From an uncultured Paracoccaceae bacterium (GTDB lineage: Bacteria > Pseudomonadota > Alphaproteobacteria > Rhodobacterales > Rhodobacteraceae): DNA of 64,000 bases. The translations under genes and the position numbers were made by a program. Each line of letters opens with the position of its first letter. The first letter of the stretch is position 1. Under the pieces are notes generated by a model. The model had not been told where the DNA came from and did no database searches. It was given only the letters and a program-made list of their open reading frames with translations. This document shows, in pieces, positions 18,910 through 27,802 of this stretch. The stretch spans positions 1 through 64,000 of the forward strand of contig CALKXV010000008.1 of assembly GCA_938005545.1 (NCBI GenBank), in the 5' to 3' direction.

Positions 18910-19530
18910 ATGTCTCAAACCAAAACTTCCATTAAAAAGACGGCCTTTCTGGCAAGTGCAGCCTGCCTCGCGGCGTCGACTTTCGCGAACTCTGCCCTTG
19001 CCGCAAGCGTATTTGAAACCCAATCCTTTTCGTTGGGCTGCGAAAGCCTGGGCGACGCCTCAGGGCCCGGTTGCACAGACAGTGTTGCCCTGTCCTTTGC
19101 CAGCTTTGATACCTCGCTTGGAACCTTGAGTGGCGTTGACATCGAACTCGACAGTTTCTTTGACGTCTTCGGCGCAAACGCCACGGCGACAGTTTCGCTG
19201 GCCGGTTCGGTTTTATTCTCGGCGACAACATTCTTCTTCGATGAATTTGACGGCTTCCAAAGCCTGTTGGCCGGAAGTGCGTTCACCGGCCCCAACCCGG
19301 TTGTTTTCGATCTGGCGTTGGATGCGGGAAGCGCCAACACATCGTCATGGAACGGCGGATTGGCTTTGCCGCCCTTTGATGCATCGCCCGGCTTGTTGAC
19401 CGTGACCTATATCTTCGACGATACGATTGACCCACCCAGCGAAGTGCCCCTGCCCGCCAGCTTTGGGTTTTTGGCCGTCGGTCTTGCGGGTCTAGGCCTG
19501 ACAAAACGACGCCGTCGCACCAAAACCTAA
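18910..19530 (+). CDS. Secreted protein with VPLPA-CTERM sorting tail
   Basis: 206 residues. The signal peptide ends near ANSALAA (about residue 32). The central part is Ser/Thr/Ala-rich beta-type sequence with one possible disulfide pair (CESLGDASGPGC). The C-terminus has the tripartite sorting signal: EVPLPASFGF, a hydrophobic helix, then the basic cluster KRRRR. This is the VPLPA variant of PEP-CTERM tails, recognised by an exosortase-type system in Rhodobacterales; no exosortase gene is in this window. A GAGGGAAC sequence precedes the ATG. It is monocistronic, closed by a strong terminator. The target is likely the cell surface or matrix; the function is unknown. Confidence 0.88.
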   Translation: MSQTKTSIKKTAFLASAACLAASTFANSALAASVFETQSFSLGCESLGDASGPGCTDSVALSFASFDTSLGTLSGVDIELDSFFDVFGANATATVSLAGSVLFSATTFFFDEFDGFQSLLAGSAFTGPNPVVFDLALDAGSANTSSWNGGLALPPFDASPGLLTVTYIFDDTIDPPSEVPLPASFGFLAVGLAGLGLTKRRRRTKT

Positions 19531-19554
19531 AACCACCTCCAACACGCAACGATC

Positions 19555-19578
19555 AAACGCCGCCTTCGGGCGGCGTTT
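19555..19578 (+). terminator. Rho-independent terminator after the VPLPA-CTERM gene
   Basis: A perfect 10-base stem (AAACGCCGCC / GGCGGCGTTT) with a TTCG tetraloop lies 24 bases after the stop and is followed by a short T-rich tail. It separates this gene from gyrA. Confidence 0.85.
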
Positions 19579-19678
19579 CTATGCCTTGTGGGCACACTTC
19601 CGCATTGCACCTAGGTCTTGGGGTCTGATACAATAACATCAACGAATAACAGTCTCTGCATCAACAGCGAGCCAGAAC

Positions 19679-22534
19679 GTGAACGACACGCCGGAACCCC
19701 CTGACAATACCGACGAAACACCACCTTCGCCGCCAAAATATGACGGGCCGTCGATTTCAATCGTCGATGAGATGCGCACGTCCTATCTGGACTATGCGAT
19801 GTCGGTCATCGTCAGTCGCGCAATTCCAGACCTTCGCGACGGGCTAAAACCGGTCCATCGGCGAATTTTATACGCCATGCAATTGGGTGGTTACACCCAC
19901 GACAAATCCTATCGAAAGTCCGCGAAATCTGTGGGCGATGTTATGGGGTCGTTCCACCCCCACGGCGACAGCGCGATCTACGACGCTTTGGTGCGGATGG
20001 CGCAACCCTTTTCCATGTCCCAGATGCTGATCGACGGACAGGGCAATTTCGGATCGATGGACGGCGATAACCCGGCGGCCATGCGTTACACGGAATCCCG
20101 GCTCGACAAGGCCGCTCAGGCGCTTTTGGCCGATCTCGACAAAGATACCGTTGACTTTCAGGACAATTACGACGGCAAAGAACGTGAACCCACGGTTCTT
20201 CCGGCGAAATACCCGAATATGCTGGTCAATGGTGCCGCAGGGATCGCGGTTGGCATGGCCACCAACATTCCACCGCACAATCTGGGCGAAGTGATTGATG
20301 CCACGCTGGCGTTGATCGAAGATCCAGATCTTAGCACCGACCGTCTGATCGAAATCATTCCCGCCCCCGACTTTCCAACCGGCGGCATTATTCTTGGCCG
20401 GTCTGGCGCGCGCAAAGCCTATCTTGAAGGCCGCGGCAGCGTCATCATCCGCGCCAAAACCCGTGTAGAAGAGATCCGCAAAGACCGCTACGCCATCGTG
20501 TTGGATGAAATTCCCTATCAGGTGAACAAAGCCTCGATGATCGAGAAGATCGCCGAACTCGTGCGCGATAAGAAGCTGGAAGGCATTTCCAATATCGCTG
20601 ACGAAAGCGACCGTATTGGCGTTCGAGTTGTGATCGAGCTGAAACGCGATGCAACGCCCGACGTGGTGATGAACCAGCTCTACCGGTTCACTCAGATGCA
20701 GACGTCGTTCGGCTGTAACATGCTGGCGCTGAATGGTGGTCGCCCTGAACAATTGATGCTTCGGGATTTCCTGACCTATTTCATAGACTTCCGCGAAGAA
20801 GTTGTTGCACGCCGCACGGCCTTTGAGCTTCGCAAAGCCCGCGAACGCAGCCATATCCTTTGTGGTCTGGCCGTGGCGGTTTCAAACGTTGACGAAGTGG
20901 TTGCAACGATCCGGTCGTCGGCTGATGCCCCTGAAGCCCGCACAAAGTTGATGGAACGCCGCTGGCCCGCCGCAGATATCGCCGATTACATCAAGCTGAT
21001 CGATGATCCGAGCCACACGATGAACGATGACGGCACCTATAACCTGTCGGAAACCCAGGCTCGTGCCATTCTTGATCTCCGCCTTCAGCGTCTGACGCAG
21101 ATCGGTGTCAAAGAGGTGACGGACGAACTTGAAGTTCTGGCCGCTAAGATTCAGGATTTGCTGGATATTCTGTCATCCCGCGAACGGATCATGGACATCA
21201 TTTCGACCGAACTGCGCGAGGTGAAAGAGCAATTCGCTGTACCGCGTCGTTCGGAGATCGTCGATTGGTCCGGCGATATGGAAGACGAAGACCTGATCGA
21301 ACGCGCCGAAATGGTCGTGACGGTCACCCAAGGCGGCTATATCAAACGGACAGCTTTGGACGAATTCCGAGCCCAGAAGCGAGGCGGCAAAGGCCTTTCG
21401 GGGGGATCGCTGAAAGACGACGACGTGGTGACGTCGTTGTTCGTGGCCAATACGCACACGCAACTGCTGTTCTTCACGACCGATGGCATGGTTTACAAGC
21501 TGAAGACCTGGCGTCTGCCTTTGGGGGGCCGAACCTCGCGCGGCAAAGCCATCGTCAATATTCTGCCCATCCCGACGGGCGTTTCCATCGCTGCGATCAT
21601 GCCCGTGGACCGGGACGAAGACGAATGGGATCAGCTACAAATCTTCTTTGCGACCACCCAAGGTGATGTGCGCCGAAATGCGCTGTCTGACTTCACCAAC
21701 GTAAAGTCGAACGGCAAAATCGCGATGAAACTTCCAGATGACGTTCATCTTGTAGACGTCAGAATTTGCGAAGAAAATGACGATGTGATGCTGGTAACGG
21801 CCCTCGGTCGCGCCATCCGCTTCCCAACGACTGCGGTGCGCGTCTTTAAGGGCCGCGATTCCACCGGTGTGCGCGGGATCAGACTGGCCAACGGCGATTC
21901 AGTCGTCTCCATGGCTGTGATCCGCCACTTTGACGCCGAAGCTTCGGAACGCGCAGCCTATCTGAAGCAACGTCGCCTGATGGCCGGCACGCCGGAAGAA
22001 GAGATCGAAGCCGATGACGACGAAGAAGCCGTGGCAGAAGGTCAGCTTAGCCCCGAACGCTATGCAGAAATGTCGGCCCGCGAAAATCTGATCCTGACCA
22101 TCAGCGCCAAAGGCTCGGGCAAATTATCGTCGAGCCATGACTACCCCGTCCGTGGACGCGGAGGACAAGGTGTGATGGCGATGGACAAAGCGATGCGCGG
22201 CGGGCCTTTGGTGGCGTCGTTCCCTGTGGAAATGGGTGATCAGATCATGTTGGCCACATCCACCGGCCAATCGATCCGGGTGCCTGTCGATGGCATTTCC
22301 TTCCGGTCGCGGTCTGCGGGTGGTGTGAAGGTATTCAACACGTCTGAAGGCGAAGAAGTCGTTTCGGTCGCTTGGATTGCCGAGCAGGACGAAGATGACG
22401 TCGACGCGGACAGTGAAGTTATCGACGGCACGGCGGACAGTGAAGTTATCGACGGCACGGCGGACACACTGCCCCCATCGGATGGCACGCCAGATGATAC
22501 ACCCGACGATCCATCGGACGACGCAACAGATTAA
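19679..22534 (+). CDS. gyrA: DNA gyrase subunit A
   Basis: 951 residues. The N-terminal breakage-reunion domain has the catalytic Tyr at about residue 137 (AAMRYTE) and the quinolone-region segment [17 protein letters not shown] with Ser at the usual position. The C-terminal beta-pinwheel carries the GyrA-box-like [10 protein letters not shown] and further repeats. An acidic insert ([18 protein letters not shown]) and an acidic 60-residue tail extend it beyond the E. coli length of 875. The tail holds a perfect 27-base tandem duplication. The start is GTG at 19679. Gyrase introduces negative supercoils together with GyrB, which is not in the window. Confidence 0.97.
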   Translation: MNDTPEPPDNTDETPPSPPKYDGPSISIVDEMRTSYLDYAMSVIVSRAIPDLRDGLKPVHRRILYAMQLGGYTHDKSYRKSAKSVGDVMGSFHPHGDSAIYDALVRMAQPFSMSQMLIDGQGNFGSMDGDNPAAMRYTESRLDKAAQALLADLDKDTVDFQDNYDGKEREPTVLPAKYPNMLVNGAAGIAVGMATNIPPHNLGEVIDATLALIEDPDLSTDRLIEIIPAPDFPTGGIILGRSGARKAYLEGRGSVIIRAKTRVEEIRKDRYAIVLDEIPYQVNKASMIEKIAELVRDKKLEGISNIADESDRIGVRVVIELKRDATPDVVMNQLYRFTQMQTSFGCNMLALNGGRPEQLMLRDFLTYFIDFREEVVARRTAFELRKARERSHILCGLAVAVSNVDEVVATIRSSADAPEARTKLMERRWPAADIADYIKLIDDPSHTMNDDGTYNLSETQARAILDLRLQRLTQIGVKEVTDELEVLAAKIQDLLDILSSRERIMDIISTELREVKEQFAVPRRSEIVDWSGDMEDEDLIERAEMVVTVTQGGYIKRTALDEFRAQKRGGKGLSGGSLKDDDVVTSLFVANTHTQLLFFTTDGMVYKLKTWRLPLGGRTSRGKAIVNILPIPTGVSIAAIMPVDRDEDEWDQLQIFFATTQGDVRRNALSDFTNVKSNGKIAMKLPDDVHLVDVRICEENDDVMLVTALGRAIRFPTTAVRVFKGRDSTGVRGIRLANGDSVVSMAVIRHFDAEASERAAYLKQRRLMAGTPEEEIEADDDEEAVAEGQLSPERYAEMSARENLILTISAKGSGKLSSSHDYPVRGRGGQGVMAMDKAMRGGPLVASFPVEMGDQIMLATSTGQSIRVPVDGISFRSRSAGGVKVFNTSEGEEVVSVAWIAEQDEDDVDADSEVIDGTADSEVIDGTADTLPPSDGTPDDTPDDPSDDATD
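22409..22462 (+). repeat. 27-bp perfect tandem duplication inside gyrA
   Basis: Two adjacent identical 27-base units (22409-22435 and 22436-22462) encode DSEVIDGTA twice in the acidic C-terminal tail of GyrA. The two copies are identical at nucleotide level, which suggests recent slippage. The frame is kept. Confidence 0.95.
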
Positions 22535-22582
22535 ACGTCAGGGTTAACGGCCAGGTAACCATGCGCCGCTACTTTGCGGTTC

Positions 22583-22936
22583 ATGAACTTGTACCATTGC
22601 ATGATATCGCTCAAATCCGATGCCAAAGCGCTGGCCTTTGCCTCAGCCGCTGAACATTGGCTGTCGGGGTTGGTTGATCGCGGCCTGATTGCGGATTGGC
22701 GACTATATAGACGCAAATTCGGTTTGGCGTCGTCTCGCCACAGCGATGTGCTTTTGTTAATCGACGTTCAGGATATGGCGCAGCTTGAAACCGCGTTCCG
22801 AACTTTGTCCGAAGGGGCCGACGATGCGGACCAAAGGCACTATGATTTGCTGCACGACATGATTGGCGACGTCGATATCGGGCTTTACCGTCCCTACCCG
22901 GATGCCGATAATCGCGAACGTGTCGCCCTGATCTAA
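22583..22936 (+). CDS. Conserved hypothetical protein (possibly DUF6614)
   Basis: 117 residues beginning MNLYHCMISLKSDAKAL. It is small and soluble, with an alpha/beta pattern resembling a ferredoxin-like dimeric fold: ADWRLYRRKFGL, then VLLLIDVQDMAQLETAFRTL and a C-terminal YDLLHDMIGDVDIGLYRPYPD. I associate this with the DUF6614 family of Rhodobacterales, from memory. It follows gyrA by 48 bases on the same strand and may be co-transcribed. The function is unknown. Confidence 0.7.
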   Translation: MNLYHCMISLKSDAKALAFASAAEHWLSGLVDRGLIADWRLYRRKFGLASSRHSDVLLLIDVQDMAQLETAFRTLSEGADDADQRHYDLLHDMIGDVDIGLYRPYPDADNRERVALI

Positions 22937-23350
22937 CGCAAATTTCCTGGAAAACCGTGTCGACCGAATTGGGCGCAAGGCCTTTGTGATCGCCCACTAT
23001 AACCCGAAAGGTTCGTTTTGGGGCATTCTGCCAGCGTCTTGCACGCTGATCAGACGGGTGGCGGATTTGCTGGGGCAAGGGGATGGATGTTGTCGTTCTA
23101 TTACGATCGGTCACACGGGCGGAGCCAATCCCAGACCCGGCCCGTCTGGTCCGTCGATCCTGTGGCACACCTGCCCCGCCACATTTTTGCCTTGTTACTG
23201 TATGAAATTTAATCTGTTTCCGTCAACGAAACGCCGCCATTAACCCTTTTGTTCACAATAAGGTCTGACGTGGAAGATTATCCACAGTGTGTGGGCCCGG
23301 TGTGTTCAGTGAGCTTAGTTTTCGCTTAAACTGAGACAAAGGAATTAGAC
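22937..23350 (+). other. Gene-poor intergenic stretch
   Basis: About 410 bases with no convincing coding sequence on either strand and no tRNA-like fold that I can see. The right part holds a perfect DnaA box, AT-rich sequence and the AAAGGA ribosome site of the next gene. Confidence 0.5.
23278..23286 (+). promoter_or_regulatory. Perfect DnaA box
   Basis: TTATCCACA, the strong consensus DnaA site, lies 65 bases before a GTG start. It is a single copy, so a regulatory or titration site is more likely than an origin. Confidence 0.45.
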
Positions 23351-23851
23351 GTGCGGACGAACGAAAAAGATGGCTCTGCGGCCAGTCACATCACACGAAT
23401 TCTCATTTTGTCGTATTTTCTGGCTCTGGCGACCGGATTGATCAGCGGCGCGGAATTCTCGCGTCTGGCAACGCCGTTTTTGCCGGAACCGACGGCATCC
23501 TTCGCGATGAGTGCCGTTGTTATCTTTCTGTCCGCCCTTGTGCTTATCGGTGTCTATCGCCGTCCTGCCGCCCTGATCCTTGCACTTGCCTTGTTCTGGG
23601 CCAGCTACATGACCATGTTCGCAACCGGTGATCTGACGGGTTTTTGGCGCGATCTTGCGCTTCTTGGCGGGTTGCTGATGTCAGCGGGCGTTGGTGCAGG
23701 TCTAAGTATTCCACGTCGCTCGCCCGAAGAATTACCGGAAAAAGAAGTGGTACAGCGCATCGTTTCGACCCCACAATTCGAGGTGGAAGCCCCGCGCCGC
23801 AACAGCATCACGCGCTTTCGTGAAGATCTGAACCTCGCCCGCGAAGCCTGA
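23351..23851 (+). CDS. Small DoxX-like integral membrane protein
   Basis: 166 residues. Four hydrophobic helices cover residues 17-120 (ILSYFLALATGLISGAEF, AVVIFLSALVLIGVY, AALILALALFWASYM, LALLGGLLMSAGVGAGL), then a cytoplasmic basic tail with FREDLNLAREA. The helix arrangement resembles DoxX/DoxD-type proteins but I cannot assign a family firmly. The start is GTG with AAAGGA 9 nt upstream. It precedes trmFO by 39 bases. Confidence 0.75.
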   Translation: MRTNEKDGSAASHITRILILSYFLALATGLISGAEFSRLATPFLPEPTASFAMSAVVIFLSALVLIGVYRRPAALILALALFWASYMTMFATGDLTGFWRDLALLGGLLMSAGVGAGLSIPRRSPEELPEKEVVQRIVSTPQFEVEAPRRNSITRFREDLNLAREA

Positions 23852-23890
23852 TCCCTTTTCAATTCTGTCCACTGGGGCTACATCGCCCCT

Positions 23891-25249
23891 ATGGTAAAAA
23901 CACTTCACATCATCGGCGGTGGTCTTGCTGGCTCTGAAGCCGCTTGGCAGGCTGCAAACCGTGGCATTCACGTCATTTTGCACGAAATGCGCCCTGAAGT
24001 GGCGACATTTGCGCATAAAACCGATCATCTGGCCGAAATGGTTTGTTCGAATTCCTTTCGCTCGGACGATGACGAACAAAACGCGGTTGGGCTTTTGCAT
24101 TGGGAAATGCGTCAGGCCGGCGGATTGATCATGGAAATGGGCGATGCGCACCGGTTGCCCGCTGGTGGAGCCTTGGCCGTTGATCGGGACAGGTTCGCCG
24201 AAGCCGTCACCAAACGATTATTGTCGCATCCGAACATCACGCTGGAGCGAGGTGAAGTCACCACCCTGCCCGACGACGGTCAATGGATCATTGCAACCGG
24301 GCCTTTGACCTCGGGCGCTTTGGCCGAGGCGATTAAGGGCGAAACCGGTGAAGACAGCCTTGCCTTCTTCGACGCCATTGCGCCGATCGTTTATGCCGAA
24401 ACCGTGGATATGTCGGTGGCTTGGGCGCAGTCGCGGTATGATAAGGGTGACACGCAGGAAGAACAAAAAGCCTATATCAACTGCCCGATGACCAAAGACC
24501 AATACGAAGCCTTCATCGATGCGCTTTTGGCGGCCGAGAAAGCCGAATTTCACGACGGCGAAACCGCCGGGTATTTTGATGGCTGTTTGCCGATTGAAGT
24601 GATGGCCGAACGTGGCCGCGAGACATTGCGCTTTGGCCCTATGAAGCCGGTTGGTCTGACCAATGCCCATAAGCCCGACGAAAAGGCCTATGCCGTAGTC
24701 CAACTGCGCCGTGACAACAAAATGGGCACGCTTTTGAACATCGTGGGATTTCAAACCAAGATGAAGTATGGCGCGCAAGCCGATGTTTTTAAATCTATAC
24801 CGGGTCTTCAAGATGCAAGGTTCGCGCGTCTTGGCGGCATTCATCGCAATACATTCCTGAACGCGCCGATCTTGCTGGATCACACCATGCGATTGCGTAC
24901 GAAACCCAATATCCGCTTTGCAGGGCAGATTACGGGGGTTGAGGGCTATGTTGAATCTGCGGCCATGGGATTGCTGGCAGGACGGATGGCCGTGGCCGAT
25001 CTGACAGGACAAACCCTACCCGATGTTCCCAACACCACCGCAATGGGCGCTTTGATGCACCACATCACCGGGGGGGCCGAGGCCAAGACGTTTCAGCCCA
25101 TGAACGTAAATTTCGGGTTGTTCCCGCCGATTGACGCCAAAGGCGGACGGCGGAACCGAAAAGACCGCTACAAGGCCTATACGGACCGGGCAAAGGCGGA
25201 TTGGGCGGCATGGTTAAACGCTTCGGTGGACGTCGCTGAACCCGCCTGA
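23891..25249 (+). CDS. trmFO: tRNA uracil-54 methyltransferase TrmFO (folate-dependent)
   Basis: 452 residues. The FAD-binding dinucleotide motif is at the start ([17 protein letters not shown]), followed by the family signature [30 protein letters not shown]. Downstream motifs are [25 protein letters not shown] and a GID-type [22 protein letters not shown]. It makes ribothymidine at position 54 of tRNA using methylenetetrahydrofolate and FADH2. Length and motifs are complete. Confidence 0.97.
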   Translation: MVKTLHIIGGGLAGSEAAWQAANRGIHVILHEMRPEVATFAHKTDHLAEMVCSNSFRSDDDEQNAVGLLHWEMRQAGGLIMEMGDAHRLPAGGALAVDRDRFAEAVTKRLLSHPNITLERGEVTTLPDDGQWIIATGPLTSGALAEAIKGETGEDSLAFFDAIAPIVYAETVDMSVAWAQSRYDKGDTQEEQKAYINCPMTKDQYEAFIDALLAAEKAEFHDGETAGYFDGCLPIEVMAERGRETLRFGPMKPVGLTNAHKPDEKAYAVVQLRRDNKMGTLLNIVGFQTKMKYGAQADVFKSIPGLQDARFARLGGIHRNTFLNAPILLDHTMRLRTKPNIRFAGQITGVEGYVESAAMGLLAGRMAVADLTGQTLPDVPNTTAMGALMHHITGGAEAKTFQPMNVNFGLFPPIDAKGGRRNRKDRYKAYTDRAKADWAAWLNASVDVAEPA

Positions 25250-25329
25250 TCTGCAACAGTTTTCACAGCCCTGTCAGCCTGTCGTCACATCACTGGACCG
25301 GGGCCGTTGCTCATCCTACCTTCACGTCC

Positions 25330-25947
25330 ATGACAGATGAAAACCCAACCGCCCAGCTTTGGACCCGCCACACCGTTGAGGAAACTCAAGACATCTACAA
25401 AAGGTGGGCCAAAGATTACGACAAAGACGTCACCGAATGGGGCTATGCGACGCCGGGACGGGTGGCGATGGCAATGCGTTTGGCGGGCGCCAACGTCGAC
25501 AAGGGCATTCTGGACTATGGATGCGGCACCGGGCTTGCCGGAATGGCGCTGACGGGCGTTGGTTTCCAAACCATTGATGGAACAGACATTTCGCCCGAAA
25601 TGCTGACCCAAGCCGAAGCGCGCGGGTGTTACCGACAGGTCTGGCTTGGCGAACCCGGCACGCTGGGCCATATCAGTGCGGGCGATTATGCGGCGATCTG
25701 TGCCTGCGGTGTCGTCAGCTTGGGCGCTGGTCCGCCCGAAACGCTGGACCTGTTGGTCGCGGCTTTATCCCATGGCGGGTTGCTTGGTTTTTCATACAAT
25801 GACGCCACATTGGCGGATCGCGGTTACACCGATGCGCTGGACCGGATTTGTCTGATGCCCGACATTGAACTGGTTTTTGAGGAACACGGGGCCCACTTGC
25901 CGGGCAAAGAGCTTGGCTCGACGGTCTATGTTCTGAACCGCATTTGA
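25330..25947 (+). CDS. Class I SAM-dependent methyltransferase
   Basis: 205 residues. Motif I is ILDYGCGTGLAGMAL near residues 61-75, with IDGTDISPEMLTQAEARG for motif II. The N-terminus YKRWAKDYDKDVTEWGYATPGRVA is typical of small-molecule methyltransferases of this type. The substrate is not predictable. Its stop overlaps the gluQ start by 4 nt. Confidence 0.87.
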   Translation: MTDENPTAQLWTRHTVEETQDIYKRWAKDYDKDVTEWGYATPGRVAMAMRLAGANVDKGILDYGCGTGLAGMALTGVGFQTIDGTDISPEMLTQAEARGCYRQVWLGEPGTLGHISAGDYAAICACGVVSLGAGPPETLDLLVAALSHGGLLGFSYNDATLADRGYTDALDRICLMPDIELVFEEHGAHLPGKELGSTVYVLNRI

Positions 25948-26843
25948 AAACCCGTTTTGCGCCCTCGCCCACGGGGCCGCTGCATCTCGGGCACGCTTAT
26001 TCTGCGATCTTGGCCCATGACATGGCCATGGCAGCGGGCGGTGCGTTTTTGCTTCGGATCGAAGATATCGACACATCGCGGGCCCGGCCCGAGTGGGAAG
26101 ATTTGATCTTTGAAGACTTGGCGTGGCTTGGCCTGAGTTGGGAAATGCCGGTCTTGCGACAAACTGATCGAATGGCGGCCTATGACGCGGCGCTGGATGC
26201 GCTTTGGGCGCGTGGATTGCTCTATCCCTGTACCTGCAACCGACGCGATGTTCTGGCGGCAGCTTCCGCGCCGAACGAAGGCGAACCCCTGGTTGGCCCG
26301 GACGGAATTGTCTATCCCGGCACCTGTCGGCGCGACGTGTCTCGGGGCGAAACCCGTCCGGAGGACGTGGCGCTTAGGCTCAACGTTAAGAAAGCTCTGA
26401 GATTGATTGGAATTGATCAATTGGATGTTTCTGTGAAAGGGGATGCGACTGGCACATTTCCAACATTCAATGAGTTGGGTTTTGGTCCAAATGGCGAAAC
26501 TGGTGTCCAGAAAATGGCTCCGAAACGGTTGTTAACCCAAATTGGCGACGTGGTTATCGCGCGGCGTGATATGGGAACGTCTTATCACCTGTCTGTGGTG
26601 ATTGACGATGCGTTTCAATATGTTAGCCACGTCGTGCGCGGCTCTGATCTGTTCGCTGCAACCGAAATTCATTTGCTTTTGCAACGCCTTCTTAACCTGC
26701 CAACCCCGATCTATCACCACCATGCTTTGATCCGGGACGATGCTGGAAACCGGCTCGCAAAACGTCACGATTCCAAGGCAATTCGCGCGTTTCGGGAAGA
26801 CGGAGCCTCGCCCAACGATATCCGCGCCATGGTTAATCTTTAG
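25944..26843 (+). CDS. gluQ: Glutamyl-Q tRNA(Asp) synthetase
   Basis: 299 residues, a GluRS-like catalytic core without the anticodon-binding domain. The class I motif HIGH appears as HLGH in FAPSPTGPLHLGHAYSA; the KMSKS equivalent is NRLAKRHDSKA. Four zinc-type residues are seen around YPCTCNRRD and YPGTCRRD. The enzyme glutamylates queuosine in tRNA(Asp). The start must be the TTG at 25944, because the conserved TRFAPSPTG segment begins two codons later and the preceding frame is closed. Confidence 0.93.
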   Translation: MKTRFAPSPTGPLHLGHAYSAILAHDMAMAAGGAFLLRIEDIDTSRARPEWEDLIFEDLAWLGLSWEMPVLRQTDRMAAYDAALDALWARGLLYPCTCNRRDVLAAASAPNEGEPLVGPDGIVYPGTCRRDVSRGETRPEDVALRLNVKKALRLIGIDQLDVSVKGDATGTFPTFNELGFGPNGETGVQKMAPKRLLTQIGDVVIARRDMGTSYHLSVVIDDAFQYVSHVVRGSDLFAATEIHLLLQRLLNLPTPIYHHHALIRDDAGNRLAKRHDSKAIRAFREDGASPNDIRAMVNL

Positions 26844-26876
26844 AAATCACTTACCACGAATTGGTTAATGCGGGCG

Positions 26877-27233
26877 TTACATGGGCGTCATCAGCTCGAC
26901 ATCCTGACCCTGACGCACTGCCGTATAAAAACAGGTCTTGCGATCTGTGTGACAGGCTGGCCCTTCCTGGCGAACGACCAACAGCAAACAATCCTGATCA
27001 CAATCGACACGAAAATCGACCAGCGTTTGGGTATGGCCAGAGGTTTCGCCCTTGATCCAGAACGCCTGACGCGACCGGGACCAGTAAGTGACACGTTTGG
27101 TCGCCAGTGTGCGCATCACGGATTGCGCATTCATCCAGGCCATCATCAGAACCATGCCAGTTTCTTCGTCCTGCGCAATCGCGGGGATCAGACCCTGGTC
27201 GTTGTATTTCAGGCTTGCAGGATCAAAAGCCAT
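26877..27233 (-). CDS. hisI: Phosphoribosyl-AMP cyclohydrolase
   Basis: 118 residues, the monofunctional HisI form. It has AQDEETGMVLMMAWMN, the WSRSRQAFWIKGETSGHTQ motif, then the zinc-binding DCDQDCLLLVVRQEGPACHT. It opens the purine ring of PR-AMP in histidine biosynthesis. It is convergent with gluQ (33 bases) and divergent from the IscU-like gene (64 bases). Confidence 0.96.
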   Translation of the reverse strand: MAFDPASLKYNDQGLIPAIAQDEETGMVLMMAWMNAQSVMRTLATKRVTYWSRSRQAFWIKGETSGHTQTLVDFRVDCDQDCLLLVVRQEGPACHTDRKTCFYTAVRQGQDVELMTPM

Positions 27234-27297
27234 GGGCCAATCCTTTCATTAACAAAATCCTACCCTAGATAGGGGGGACGCGCGCTGAAGGAAAGCA

Positions 27298-27747
27298 ATG
27301 GCCGACACCGATCTCATCAAGCTCTATTCGGACAAGATTCTGAAACTGGCCGCCGACATCCCGCTGACGGATCGGTTGGGCGATCCGGATGCAACGGTTC
27401 GAAAGCGTTCACCTTTGTGCGGATCAACGGTGACGGTGGATGTGAGCGTGTCGGACGGCCAGATCAGCGCGTTTGGCCAAGACGTCAAAGCCTGTGCCCT
27501 TGGCCAAGCCTCGGCTGCGGTTCTGGGGCATGTGGTGCTTGGGCGAACCCGCGCCGAAGTGGAAATGGCCCGCGATCAACTGCGCGCCATGCTGACCCAA
27601 GGCGCACCAACGCCGGATGCGCCATTTGATGGCTATGATGTTCTGACCCCGGCCCGCGATTTTAAGAACCGGCACGCCTCGATCCTTTTGGCGCTGGACG
27701 CAACCGTCGACGCGGTGGCAGAGGCGGAAAAAAAGGCCTGCGCTTAA
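27298..27747 (+). CDS. IscU/SufU-like iron-sulfur scaffold protein, third Cys missing
   Basis: 149 residues. The fold markers of the IscU N-terminal domain are present: RSPLCGSTVTVDV with the first Cys and VKACALGQASAAVL with the second. At the position of the third scaffold Cys of IscU there is NRHASILLALDA, so His and Ala occupy this site. AAGGA lies just before the ATG. It may act in Fe-S transfer with altered ligands, or be a scaffold-derived protein. No other isc/suf genes are nearby. Confidence 0.85.
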   Translation: MADTDLIKLYSDKILKLAADIPLTDRLGDPDATVRKRSPLCGSTVTVDVSVSDGQISAFGQDVKACALGQASAAVLGHVVLGRTRAEVEMARDQLRAMLTQGAPTPDAPFDGYDVLTPARDFKNRHASILLALDATVDAVAEAEKKACA

Positions 27748-27802
27748 CAAGCCCGTAACTCTCGTTCGCTATGTCCCGGGTCGCACCGAAGAACGAGCCG
27801 CC

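Noticed and set aside
25271..25288. CTGTCAG/CTGTCGT pair before the methyltransferase gene
   Set aside because: The spacing is 8 rather than 11 bases, which does not fit PhoB.
26829..26836. ATGGTTAA (perfect CtrA half-site) at the 3' end of gluQ
   Set aside because: It lies within coding sequence near the stop, with no promoter context; it serves as an example of the chance rate of this 8-mer.
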